DNA from: Persicitalea sp964500445
GTDB taxonomy: Bacteria; Bacteroidota; Bacteroidia; Cytophagales; Spirosomataceae
Length of the DNA stretch: 64,000 bases
Reading direction: 5' to 3'
Assembly: GCA_964500445.1 (NCBI GenBank)
Contig: CAZCOG010000017.1
Coordinates: 1 to 64,000, forward strand
The position numbers and the translations under genes are program-made. How positions within the stretch are numbered: the first letter of the stretch is position 1; every line of letters starts with the position of its first letter. The notes beneath the pieces are model-generated. The model did not search any database, had not been told where the DNA came from, and worked only from the letters and a program-made list of their open reading frames with translations. Shown one piece after another: positions 33,291 through 41,988 of this stretch.

Positions 33291-33521
33291 TGCTTTTTTT
33301 AGATTCCTTTCGGCAACTCCCCACTGCTTTGAGAGCTGCTTCATCAATAATTTTGGTAGGTCTGTTTTCATTAGTTTTAATACAGACTACTTGCGCTTCC
33401 CTTTGTGCTGTTGACGTTTAGCGGGGCTCAATTCTATGCCCAAAATAAGTTGCGGGTACTATCTGCCCGGTGCACTGATAATGCAGCGGATTTTGCCCTG
33501 GTTAGTTCGCGATTACATGCT
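33291..33521. other. Scar region between the MFS remnant and the histidine kinase
   Basis: No intact gene. A plus-strand frame (33405-33587) has a signal-like start (LLTFSGAQFYAQNKL) and then unrecognisable sequence running antisense into the kinase 3' end. It may be the decapitated start of a lost secreted-enzyme gene that followed the transporter. Confidence 0.4.
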
Positions 33522-34925
33522 TCAGCTCATGGACTTCGAATGGAAATTTTCTTCTCTGCTTTGGGAATTTGTTTGCAAAAGGGATAGCGTTACCCGAAAC
33601 CAGCCTTCCTTCTCCTCAATCAAGGGCAGGGGGTGGCCCAATATCCGGTATTTATCAGCGATATTGTTGAGACCGACCCCATGGGAATAAACCTGGACGT
33701 TTCGGGGCTGCATATTATTTTCGACCACCAGCTGCCCTTGTTCCGTTGTGCGAATGCGGATGGTCAGGGGTTCCTCTGACAGAGCACGGTTATGCTTGAC
33801 GGCGTTCTCTACTAACAGCTGCAGGGTTAGCGGAGGAATCAGAGCATCTTTGTCAGCACTAGCAATGCTCAGTTCGGGGCAGATGCTGTCACCGAAGCGA
33901 GTCCTGAGCAGCCGAAAATAGGATTGGATGAAATCCAGTTCGTTGCTTAGGGGGGTCAATTCCTGATCTGTTGACCGTAGCAGGTAACGGTAGACACTGC
34001 TTAACTCTTCAACGTAATCGCTGGCCTGACGTGGGTTCTCGTCAATGAGAGCGATGAGGATGTTGAGTGCATTAAACAAAAAATGCGGGTTTACCTGACT
34101 TTGCAGGGCTCGCATCTGCGCTTCAGCATACTGCTGCTTGAGTTGTTGAACTGCAAGGTCGGATTGAAGCTGCTGCCGCAGATACTGTTCCCGTTCGCGA
34201 ATGAGGTCCTGTTCGGCCCGCGCTTGTTGCTTGGCCCGCTGCTGTTGCCGGTAGGAAAGGCCTAACGACACGCAGGCCATGTCAATGAGGACGCCCAACT
34301 GGATGAGAAAACCGGGATGAACTGGTGAGGGCAAATCAGAAAAAGTCGTCACCCTCTCATTATTGCCGTAATGGCTGATGATGAAAACGCCCATGAGTTG
34401 GGTAATCAGCAGGACCAGCGAGCCCACTATAAAAAAGCGGGCAAGTATGTCTTTCAATTGGACATGTCTGACCACCGTGTATAGAATCGTCAAATAGACC
34501 ACCGAAACAATAAGCACCCGAATAATATTGAGTTGGGTTTCATGCCACTGGGTTTGCCAGGCTGACGAGAACAAATTGAAATACACTTCGGGCAAAGCCA
34601 CAACCACTATCCCTTTCTGTACGATCCGATACCAGCGTAACTGAGTGGGCCGGTTTTTCAATCGCAGGAAGGTAATGGCTATTTCCAGGAACAGCCAGGC
34701 GAAAATGTGCGCATTAACGGTTTGCAGGAAGGCCTTGACATGAGGGGGGACCAGGACATTGTCCAGGCCAAACAGGAATAGCCATAAAAGAATGTACAGT
34801 GAATAAAGGCCGTAAATCCTTTCCCGGCGCGCGACCCATTGGATTAGGTTAGCTACAAAAATGACCACCGTGGCTCCTACATAGAGCAGCAACCATTGAC
34901 TGTAGGTAGGCAATAAAGAGGGCAT
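33522..34925 (-). CDS. LytS/YehU-type membrane sensor histidine kinase, orphan
   Basis: 467 residues. About seven membrane segments fill residues 10-230, a linker coiled coil (QQQRAKQQARAEQDLIREREQYLRQQL, here only described) spans about 230-275, and the His_kinase domain starts with QVNPHFLFNALN (phospho-acceptor His). The ATP-binding part shows the N box LLVENAVKHN and HGVGLNNIADKY. Such kinases normally pair with a LytTR response regulator encoded next to them; none is found on either side. Downstream lies only a decayed region, so the partner may have been lost or lies elsewhere. The last 14 residues (after LSLLQTN) are outside the family pattern. Confidence 0.88.
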   Translation of the reverse strand: MPSLLPTYSQWLLLYVGATVVIFVANLIQWVARRERIYGLYSLYILLWLFLFGLDNVLVPPHVKAFLQTVNAHIFAWLFLEIAITFLRLKNRPTQLRWYRIVQKGIVVVALPEVYFNLFSSAWQTQWHETQLNIIRVLIVSVVYLTILYTVVRHVQLKDILARFFIVGSLVLLITQLMGVFIISHYGNNERVTTFSDLPSPVHPGFLIQLGVLIDMACVSLGLSYRQQQRAKQQARAEQDLIREREQYLRQQLQSDLAVQQLKQQYAEAQMRALQSQVNPHFLFNALNILIALIDENPRQASDYVEELSSVYRYLLRSTDQELTPLSNELDFIQSYFRLLRTRFGDSICPELSIASADKDALIPPLTLQLLVENAVKHNRALSEEPLTIRIRTTEQGQLVVENNMQPRNVQVYSHGVGLNNIADKYRILGHPLPLIEEKEGWFRVTLSLLQTNSQSREENFHSKSMS

Positions 34926-35362
34926 GAGCTGTAAGGTTGGGTACGGGCAAAATTAGATAATTATCACTTTCCCACGAGCGTTTTTTCCCTTTCCAGACAC
35001 CGTGAACTTTCCCCTAGACGGCACTAGCCCCGATTTTATTATCGCAAACATCAACTGCGAACAAACCAAGAGCAAACTGTATGGTTTGTTCCTCCGCCTA
35101 AGGTTCGCAACAAGGCTGATCTGCGGTAGAAAAGACCCCAGCAAGGTAGGGTACTTCTTTGAGAGCTACCCACGGATAAGATATGAGGCATACAGTATTC
35201 GATTGGGAAAAGGTATCAAGACCAGCTTTCCTGACTTTCGGTGGGCGTTGGGACGCTAACGGTCGTCGTCCGTTTGGTAGTTTGAATACGGGTGTCGAGT
35301 TTCGACTTTTCTCATTGTGACAACTATTAGCCCAAGAGTAGCCGCAGGAGCGGAAAGAGAAA
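34926..35362. other. 437-base non-coding region upstream of the kinase
   Basis: No convincing gene. It holds a 9-bp perfect inverted repeat, GAACAAACC at 35059-35067 and GGTTTGTTC at 35083-35091, with a 15-base spacer. This could be an operator or RNA hairpin ahead of the LytS-type kinase gene (both flanking genes are minus strand). Short open frames here (for example 35002-35259 plus) show no family resemblance. Confidence 0.45.
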
Positions 35363-36526
35363 CTACTTCCGCCACAGCCCCGGCAATAGTCGGGCGTATA
35401 GCAAATGGCGCCAGGTTTTCCACTCGTGGGCACCACCGCCTCCCACGTAGTACTCGTGTTTGATATGGTGTCTTTCCAGAGCCTGATGTAACGCAATGGA
35501 CCGCTTGCCCATGTCCCGCTCGGCCTCAAGGGTACCCTGGCCCACCAGAAGATAATCGATTTTATCGTTGGTTTTGGGGTCATTCAGAAAATCGGCGAAC
35601 AGTGTTTCGGTATCCACATCCCCCGCACTAAGGATGCCCAGCGAACCGAAAAGATCCAGATTGCGAAAGCCCACGGTCTGGGTGTGGCGCCCGCCCATCG
35701 ACAACCCCGCCAAAGCCCGCCCGGACGGTTCCTGGATGGTGTGGTAATGCGCATCGACAAACGGTACAATGTGTTGCCGGAGGTCGGCTTCAAACAGATC
35801 GAAAGTCAGGTTTACGTGATTGGGGTGCTGGCGGTGAATCATCTGGTTATTGGGCATGGCAATAATCATAGGAACTGCCTTTTGCTCAGCCAGCAGATTA
35901 TCCATAATAAAATTAGCTCGTCCCTCGTCAGACCAGTTGGCCGCCAGTTCACCGCTTCCTCCTACCAGATAAAGTACCGGATACGCCTTGGCAGGATCGT
36001 AACCGGGTGGCGTATACACGTACATTTCTCGCTCACCGTTCGTCACCGACGAATGGTAGATATACCTGGTAACGGCACCGTGGGGGACGGGTTTGGGATC
36101 GTAGTAAGCCGGCGCCTCTCCATGCACTACAAGTACACTATACGGAGGCTGGTCGGCCATTCCTACGAAGCTGTTGTTTGGGTCGGGCACATTTACTCCA
36201 TCGATGCGTAGTCGGTAAATGTAGAGGTCAGGGGCTAATGGGCCAACGGTAGTTTCCCACAGGCCGCCTTCGCCTTTCTTGAGGGGTACTTTTCCTGCCA
36301 GGGGCAGCCCTACCACCGAAACGCTGTCGACGGCCGGAGCCAGCAGTTTGAAAGTGACGGTACGATCGTCATGTACCACGGGCGACACCGTATTTGTGCC
36401 ATAGGGAGGAGCCAGATTTTCGGTATTCTTGTGGGGGCGCCAGTCGATGTTGACGTGCGCCTGTTGTGCCATGCCATCCAGAGTCGGCAGGGTAAGAAGC
36501 AGTGCGAAGTCATATATTTTCTTCAT
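35363..36526 (-). CDS. Secreted CE1-type esterase with N-terminal CBM48-like domain
   Basis: 387 residues. The signal peptide ends near residue 20 (LDGMAQQ). A CBM48/E-set domain (about 45-130: VTFKLLAPAVDSVSVVG, GLWETTVGPLAPDLYIYRL) precedes an esterase-D/CE1 alpha/beta hydrolase domain with VYTPPGYDPAKAYPVLYL, the nucleophile Ser in GLSMGG (about 276) and the catalytic His in GGGAHEWKTWRH. This architecture is typical of feruloyl or acetyl-xylan esterases in polysaccharide utilisation systems. No glycosidase lies directly adjacent, so the exact ester is unknown. Confidence 0.9.
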   Translation of the reverse strand: MKKIYDFALLLTLPTLDGMAQQAHVNIDWRPHKNTENLAPPYGTNTVSPVVHDDRTVTFKLLAPAVDSVSVVGLPLAGKVPLKKGEGGLWETTVGPLAPDLYIYRLRIDGVNVPDPNNSFVGMADQPPYSVLVVHGEAPAYYDPKPVPHGAVTRYIYHSSVTNGEREMYVYTPPGYDPAKAYPVLYLVGGSGELAANWSDEGRANFIMDNLLAEQKAVPMIIAMPNNQMIHRQHPNHVNLTFDLFEADLRQHIVPFVDAHYHTIQEPSGRALAGLSMGGRHTQTVGFRNLDLFGSLGILSAGDVDTETLFADFLNDPKTNDKIDYLLVGQGTLEAERDMGKRSIALHQALERHHIKHEYYVGGGGAHEWKTWRHLLYARLLPGLWRK

Positions 36527-36702
36527 CGTTTGTTTGTTGAACAGTTCAAGGCAGATCTATTTCCAAAACGTCCTGAACGGCAAGTTCTACTGATCGCTGA
36601 GCCGGGCAGATTTTTCTGACAAGTGGCTGATGCTACCTATCCAGGATGATCAGTCGCCGGTCGCGAACTTTATAGAACTACCCAAAGCCAAACTACTCTC
36701 TA

Positions 36703-37974
36703 CTACGCCCGGACCAAAATCTGCTCGGGTTGTCTTTCGAGAGAGTCCTCTCTCTCTTTCGTCAGCCGTCGCTTTTTCAGGTACCTGGCGTAGAGAAGGG
36801 CTACGGCAATTGCCGCGAAACCCTGCGCCAGAACCGTGGCCTGCACGCCGATGTAGTGCGATACGGCACCCACCAGCAAACTACCAAGGGGCAATGATCC
36901 GGCGAACACCATCACAAAAATGCTCAGTACCCGTCCCCGCAGTTCCTGCGTGACGCTCAACTGGATCAGCGTGTTGCTGATCGTGACGACTGACATCATC
37001 CCGAATGCCCCGCAGGTCAGGATGACCAAAGCCAGGTAGTAGTTGGTCATGTAGGAAAACAGCGTGAGCCCGGTCCCGAAAATCAGGGTGTTAATGGCCA
37101 ATATTTTGGTCAGGTTAGTGCCGGGTTTCAGAGAGGCCAGGAAGATGGCGCCTACAAAGGCACCGAGGCCGATAACGCCGTCGATGACGCCGAGCGTGGA
37201 GGCGGTACCCTGAAAAATATCTTTGGCGTACACCGGCGTCAGGGTCGAGTAGGGTAGTACCAATAAGCTCATGATCCCCGCAAAAAGAATGGTACTGCTG
37301 ATGTCGGGCGTGGCTTTGATGAAAGCAAAGGCTTCGCGGAATTCTCGTTTGATATTCCGGTCGGCTTTCGGTTTGGGCAAAAAAGCGGGTAGTTTCATCA
37401 ACAGCAAAGAAATGATGACCGGGATAAAGCTCAGGGCATTGAGGCCGAAACAGACCTGATCGCCGAAGGTTTCCAGCGCGAAACCGGCTATCGCCGGACC
37501 GAGCAGTTTGGATAGGTTGACCATCGAAGAATTTAGCGCCAGGGCATTGGGCAGATCCCGCTGATCCTCCACCATCGCCTGCACCAGCGACTGCCGGGCC
37601 GGCACATCGAACCCGTTAATAATTCCCAGCACCGCGCTCAGGCCGATGATCGACCAAACGGCGTATTGCTGAAAATAAATGACGGCCAGCGTGAGAAGAA
37701 CAGCCTGGATCAGCGAAAGTACCTGCGTGACCAGCAGTACTTTATAGCGATCGTAACGATCGGCGACGATGCCGCCGAACAGGGAGAATATCGAGGCCGG
37801 AAACAGCGTGGCGAAAACCGAAACCCCCAGCATGACCTTGGACTGCGTCAGCGAGTAAACTACCCAGCTTACGGCGGTTTTCTGCATCCAGGTACCGATC
37901 AGCGATACAGACTGGCCCATGAAAAACAGCCGGAAATTGCGACTTTTAAAAGAACTGAAAGTGGTGATGGTCAT
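36703..37974 (-). CDS. MFS transporter (MFS_3/EntS-like exporter)
   Basis: 423 residues with 12 predicted membrane segments. The start SRNFRLFFMGQSVSLIGTWMQKTAVSWVVY and the loop GGIVADRYDRYKVLL are typical of the MFS_3 (enterobactin exporter-like/DUF894) group of drug or siderophore exporters. The hydrophilic C-terminal tail is rich in Arg and Glu. No siderophore synthesis genes are near; a general efflux role is more likely. It stands alone, with 72 bases between it and the Rieske gene, which lies in the same direction upstream. Confidence 0.88.
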   Translation of the reverse strand: MTITTFSSFKSRNFRLFFMGQSVSLIGTWMQKTAVSWVVYSLTQSKVMLGVSVFATLFPASIFSLFGGIVADRYDRYKVLLVTQVLSLIQAVLLTLAVIYFQQYAVWSIIGLSAVLGIINGFDVPARQSLVQAMVEDQRDLPNALALNSSMVNLSKLLGPAIAGFALETFGDQVCFGLNALSFIPVIISLLLMKLPAFLPKPKADRNIKREFREAFAFIKATPDISSTILFAGIMSLLVLPYSTLTPVYAKDIFQGTASTLGVIDGVIGLGAFVGAIFLASLKPGTNLTKILAINTLIFGTGLTLFSYMTNYYLALVILTCGAFGMMSVVTISNTLIQLSVTQELRGRVLSIFVMVFAGSLPLGSLLVGAVSHYIGVQATVLAQGFAAIAVALLYARYLKKRRLTKEREDSLERQPEQILVRA

Positions 37975-38045
37975 TGGGGTGGATAGTAAAACAGGAGCTA
38001 CAACGGTTGACCACCCAAAACCCGTACCAGCCCAAGGGGTATAGC

Positions 38046-38564
38046 CTACACCCGTACGCTTGTCGATACCGGAATAGCCGTAGTTTCAATTTCCACATTT
38101 CCCTTCCTGACCCGTACGGGGTACTTTACCAGGCTTTTGGGCGGAGGACCGGCCGCCACCGAGCCATCTTTATAGTACACGCCTCCGTGGCAGGGGCACA
38201 TGAATAATTCCGAGAATTCCACCCAACGGACAGGGCAACCCAGGTGGGTGCAGTTGATGGAAAATGCCGTGAATTCTGTATCGGAGTCACGGCGTAGCCA
38301 GGCTGCGGAGTTACCGGTACTACCCGCCCAGGGGTCGGGGTCGGCATCCTTGTATTTTACTAAGGTAAAACCACCGGGCTTGAAATCTTTGACTGCCCCT
38401 ACGGTTCGCCATACACGGTACTTTTTCCTGATCCAGGGATTCAGGAGGGCCGCAATCACCGGAACCGAAGCCGCTGCGGCAGCCAGTCCGCCCAGCCCGA
38501 AACTGAGCTTTGCCAGAAAAGAACGGCGCTTTACCTGCCCGGCTTCTGATTTTGTTTCACTCAT
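38046..38564 (-). CDS. Rieske [2Fe-2S] protein, Tat-exported
   Basis: 172 residues. A twin-arginine signal-anchor (KRRSFLAKLSFGLGG, about 12-40) precedes the Rieske fold. The cluster ligands are Cys105/His107 (CTHLGC) and Cys123/His126 (CPCHGG), with Cys110 and Cys125 placed for the disulfide. It would oxidise quinol with a b-type cytochrome and reduce a c-type cytochrome. It is the last gene of the caa3 oxidase operon, overlapping the 70-residue membrane protein gene by 8 bases. The only cytochrome b gene in the window is 11 kb upstream, so whether they form one complex is an inference. Confidence 0.93.
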   Translation of the reverse strand: MSETKSEAGQVKRRSFLAKLSFGLGGLAAAAASVPVIAALLNPWIRKKYRVWRTVGAVKDFKPGGFTLVKYKDADPDPWAGSTGNSAAWLRRDSDTEFTAFSINCTHLGCPVRWVEFSELFMCPCHGGVYYKDGSVAAGPPPKSLVKYPVRVRKGNVEIETTAIPVSTSVRV

Positions 38565-38769
38565 GGCGTAAAATATTTATCCATTTAATGAGAGAAATAA
38601 CGGAAACTACCCCCCCGATAACGGAAAGGTACTTTGTGGTTGGAATACCCCAGAGAATCAGTACTACACCCAGGGCCAGAAAAAAGGGCCAATAGGTAGG
38701 CTGGGGTAGTTTCCGGGGTTCGGCGGGAAGCCAGGGGTGCTTGTCTGTTTCCATGGTTTTTAATTTCAA
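38557..38769 (-). CDS. 70-residue membrane protein of the oxidase operon
   Basis: 70 residues with two hydrophobic segments (YWPFFLALGVVLILWGI and YLSVIGGVVSVISLIKWI). Position and size suggest a small accessory subunit such as a subunit IV of caa3-type oxidase or an assembly protein, but I see no signature to prove it. An internal ATG (METDKHPWL) at 38754 is a possible alternative start. Its stop overlaps the Rieske start, implying translational coupling. Confidence 0.75.
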   Translation of the reverse strand: MKLKTMETDKHPWLPAEPRKLPQPTYWPFFLALGVVLILWGIPTTKYLSVIGGVVSVISLIKWINILRHE

Positions 38770-38772
38770 ATA

Positions 38773-39615
38773 CTATGATTGCGCGCTCATTCTGTCATTC
38801 AATACTTCCCCTTCTTCAAACCAGCGGTTCAATAAAAACAAAGCTGCCGAAACGTAGATGAAACAGCCCGGCACCCACATCATCAGGCCGCCGATTTGCT
38901 GGTCGGATGCGGGGCTAATGCCCCACTGCCGGCGAACCAGATGCATAGCTCCCGTCAGATCGATGGTTGAGGCATATGTCGGATAGAGCAAAGAAGAGGA
39001 AAACGTGATGGACAGTCCCAGCAGCGAACAGCCCACGCAGGCCGTGAACAGGTACGCCATGCCCGGCAACGCGGGCAACCGCTGCGCCTTGACCGGCGAC
39101 AGGATGGGCCAGGCAAACAGCAGTCCGGCGAACAACAGCGAGGCATTCTGAATCCCGTGCAGAAAAGCCCCATACGGCCCGGTGACGAGGCCACATACCG
39201 GAATGCCCGAATCCTGCAAAGTGGTAGTGTATATCCCCGGCACGTGCCAAAACCACATGATAGCCACGCCCAGCAGCCAGCATAAGGCCGGCGATAGCCA
39301 ATAGGTACTTTTGGATTTTGTCAAAAAGCTCCTGAACACCCGTTCCGGAATTCCGGCTAAAAGCAATGGCGGTACGATCAGCAGCAAAATCATGTGCTGC
39401 ACCATGTGGGCGCTGAACAAGTACCTTTCTCCCAAAAAAGTGAGGGGCGAAGCCAGCGTAAGAACCATCAGTACTATTCCCGCGAAGAAATAGGTACTCT
39501 GTCGACTCACAGTAAATCTTGAAAAGTACAGGTACCCGCCCACCAGCAGCAAAGTACCTATGAGTAAAGAGGGCGACCATTGCCAGGTTTCGGTAAGTAG
39601 TTGTCGGGTGGTCAT
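38773..39615 (-). CDS. ctaG: Cytochrome c oxidase assembly factor CtaG (caa3 type)
   Basis: 280 residues, about seven membrane segments. The segment HMVQHMILLLIVPPLLLAG with closely placed His residues is the hallmark of the caa3_CtaG family, which helps copper insertion into caa3 oxidases in Bacillus. The chosen ATG at 39615 overlaps the subunit III stop as ATGA; an open frame reaching back to 39978 only reads antisense-like sequence inside subunit III and is not used. The C-terminus carries LLMMWVPGCFIYVSAALF, the last membrane helix. Confidence 0.9.
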   Translation of the reverse strand: MTTRQLLTETWQWSPSLLIGTLLLVGGYLYFSRFTVSRQSTYFFAGIVLMVLTLASPLTFLGERYLFSAHMVQHMILLLIVPPLLLAGIPERVFRSFLTKSKSTYWLSPALCWLLGVAIMWFWHVPGIYTTTLQDSGIPVCGLVTGPYGAFLHGIQNASLLFAGLLFAWPILSPVKAQRLPALPGMAYLFTACVGCSLLGLSITFSSSLLYPTYASTIDLTGAMHLVRRQWGISPASDQQIGGLMMWVPGCFIYVSAALFLLNRWFEEGEVLNDRMSAQS

Positions 39616-40313
39616 AAGATTGGGATTATATACATCACGGTAAAAACAACGAGCCAGACTACATCCACAAAGTGCCAGTACAACTCCGTAGCGGCCACCG
39701 CCGCCGAATGCGGACCGGTAAAATCGCCCATCAAAGTCAGGGTAAGTACGATGGACAGCATTAGTAAACCAACAAAAACGTGAAGGGCGTGAAAGCCCGT
39801 GAGGGTGAAGAATGCCGAGCCAAAAATATTCCGATCGACCGTAACATCCTCCCGCAACAAATGGGTGTATTCCTGGCCCTGGCCGTACAAAAAGGCTATT
39901 CCTAACACCAGCGTAATGAACAGCCCGAAAGCTAAGCGTAGCGGTTTTTCTTTGCTCAGTTCGCGGCGTCCCCACCACAATGTCGCGCTGCTGGCCACGA
40001 GCAGGACCGTATACAATCCGGTAGTTTTAACGCTCAGGATTTGGTCGCTCGTGGAAATGACTTCATTCAGATTACGGTAATACACGTAGGTGATGATCAG
40101 AGCCAGAAAGAAAAAGGTTTCCGACGCCACAAAAAATTTAATCAGCAGATCGTACTGCCTCAGCGATTTCTCCGGGAGTTCGCGGCGCAACGATACGGAC
40201 AATGGGGCTGCCGTTGCCGCCAGGCGGCCCGCTTTTGCTTTTTCACCACCTCCCAACAAGCCGTAGCCGACAGCCAGGATGGTATCCCACCATTTTGGTT
40301 CGTTAGCTTTCAT
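39612..40313 (-). CDS. ctaE: Cytochrome c oxidase subunit III
   Basis: 233 residues, with the usual short, five-helix form of bacterial caa3/bo3 subunit III. Marks are KFFVASETFFFLALIITYVYY, FGSAFFTLTGFHALHVFVGL and the C-terminal YWHFVDVVWLVVF. It stabilises the catalytic subunit and proton uptake. I use the ATG at 40313, which overlaps the end of the subunit I gene by 11 bases; earlier in-frame ATGs would lie deeper inside that gene. Confidence 0.93.
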   Translation of the reverse strand: MKANEPKWWDTILAVGYGLLGGGEKAKAGRLAATAAPLSVSLRRELPEKSLRQYDLLIKFFVASETFFFLALIITYVYYRNLNEVISTSDQILSVKTTGLYTVLLVASSATLWWGRRELSKEKPLRLAFGLFITLVLGIAFLYGQGQEYTHLLREDVTVDRNIFGSAFFTLTGFHALHVFVGLLMLSIVLTLTLMGDFTGPHSAAVAATELYWHFVDVVWLVVFTVMYIIPIL

Positions 40314-41988
40314 TTCGTGCCTGTTTTGCATTGTCATTTTTCCAATCCGGGTCTTCGGGATGTTCCAGATCCCAGAGCGGACGCAGGCTGCGCACGGGCG
40401 GAACCCGATCAAAGTTTTGCAAACGCGGAGGCGAAGTGGTAGCCCATTCCAAAGTCCAGGCTTGCCAGGGGTTGTCGCCCGCTTGTTTTCCCTTTTTGAG
40501 ACTTATGAAGATATTCCAAAAGAATACGCCAATCGCCGCGGCCATCAGAAAAGCACCCGCCGAAGAAGCCAGGTTCAACGCTCCGAAATTGGGTAAGTCG
40601 GGATAGGTGTAGACCCGCCGGGGCATGCCCATAATGCCCAGCACATGCTGCAACATGAAGGTAAGGTTGAAACCCAAAAAAAACATCCAGAAAAAAATGC
40701 GTCCCAATTTCTCGGACAGCATCCGGCCGCTCATTTTAGGAAACCAGTAGAAAATCCCGGCAAAAACACTGTACAAAGTACCTCCCAGGAACACATAATG
40801 AATGTGGGCTACCACATAGTAGGTATCGGTCAGTTGCCAGTCGAGAGGCGCAATGGCGAAAGAAATTCCGCTCAATCCCCCAATGGTAAACTCGATGATG
40901 AAGGAGGTAGCGAACAGCATCGCCGTGGTGAAGCGGATGGCCCCGCTCCGCATGGTGATAATCCAGTTGAATACCTTGATACCCGTCGGGATACCAATCA
41001 GCATACTTCCGGCGGCAAAGAAACCATTGACGGGATTCCCTAAACCGACCGCAAACATATGGTGCGCCCACACGCCAAATGCCAGTAGCGCAATGGCGAT
41101 CCCCGAACCAATCAGGAAACGGTAGCCGAAAATGGGCTGCCGGGAAAATACGGGGATGATTTCCGAGATCAGACCGAAAGGAGGCAAAGCCAAAATGTAC
41201 ACTTCCGGGTGACCAAACGCCCAGAACAGATGCTGCCACAAAATAGCCGAACCGCCCGAGCCGGGCAAGAAGAAGTGCGCATTCAACTGGCGGTCGATCA
41301 GTAACATGGCCAAACCCGCATTGAGCATCGGGAAAGCGGCCAGAATCAGCATCGCCGTGATGAACATCATCCACACAAAAACGGGTAGTCGCCGGAATCC
41401 CATCCCCGGAATACGCAACGTCAGAATCGTGACCGCAAAATTCAGGGCGGCCGTTACCGAACCAAGGCCCGTAAGCAGCAGCCCGATACAATAGTAATCT
41501 ACCCCCTTGGTAGAAGAAAAATTCTTGCTGCTCAGCGGGGCGTAGCTGAACCAACCCGCGTTGGGCGCTCCGCCCCCGTCCAGAAAACTGAAATAGAGAA
41601 TCAGGCCACCGAGCAGAGTCATCCACAGGCTGAATGCGTTGAGGCGCGGAAAGGCCATTTCGTTGGCCCCGATCATCAAGGGGACAAAATATACCCCCAA
41701 CCCAATCAGCGTGGGCATCAGTACCAGAAAAATCATGGTGGTGCCGTGCATCGTAAACAGTTGATTGTAGACATCCGGACTGAGAAAGGTATTTTCAGGT
41801 ACGATCAACTGAATCCGAATCAGCAGAATTTCAATTCCCCCGGCCACGAAGAACAACAGGGCCGTCAGCAAGTACATAACCCCCAGTTGCTTGTGGTCCA
41901 CCGAAGAAAGCCATTGTAGTAGCCCCCGGTCGGACTTAACCAACGGTAGCGGGATGGTAGGTTCGGGAACTGTTTCCATTCTTTTCAT
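40303..41988 (-). CDS. ctaD: Cytochrome c oxidase subunit I
   Basis: 561 residues, 12 or more membrane helices. It holds heme a and the heme a3-CuB site where oxygen is reduced. Ligand-bearing segments are HGTTMIF (heme a), FGHPEVY (CuB His with the cross-linked Tyr), WAHHMF (CuB pair) and HIHYVF (heme a3/a). The Glu in GHPEVY marks the A1 subfamily with a D-channel, and IPTGIKVF holds the K-channel Lys. The start overlaps the subunit II stop as ATGA. The long hydrophilic C-terminal tail (last 60 residues) is common in caa3 oxidases. Confidence 0.96.
   Translation of the reverse strand: MKRMETVPEPTIPLPLVKSDRGLLQWLSSVDHKQLGVMYLLTALLFFVAGGIEILLIRIQLIVPENTFLSPDVYNQLFTMHGTTMIFLVLMPTLIGLGVYFVPLMIGANEMAFPRLNAFSLWMTLLGGLILYFSFLDGGGAPNAGWFSYAPLSSKNFSSTKGVDYYCIGLLLTGLGSVTAALNFAVTILTLRIPGMGFRRLPVFVWMMFITAMLILAAFPMLNAGLAMLLIDRQLNAHFFLPGSGGSAILWQHLFWAFGHPEVYILALPPFGLISEIIPVFSRQPIFGYRFLIGSGIAIALLAFGVWAHHMFAVGLGNPVNGFFAAGSMLIGIPTGIKVFNWIITMRSGAIRFTTAMLFATSFIIEFTIGGLSGISFAIAPLDWQLTDTYYVVAHIHYVFLGGTLYSVFAGIFYWFPKMSGRMLSEKLGRIFFWMFFLGFNLTFMLQHVLGIMGMPRRVYTYPDLPNFGALNLASSAGAFLMAAAIGVFFWNIFISLKKGKQAGDNPWQAWTLEWATTSPPRLQNFDRVPPVRSLRPLWDLEHPEDPDWKNDNAKQARNES

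Noticed and set aside
39616..39978. N-terminal extension of CtaG by 121 residues
   Set aside because: It overlaps subunit III entirely and lacks membrane-helix pattern; ATGA overlap at 39615 supports the shorter start.
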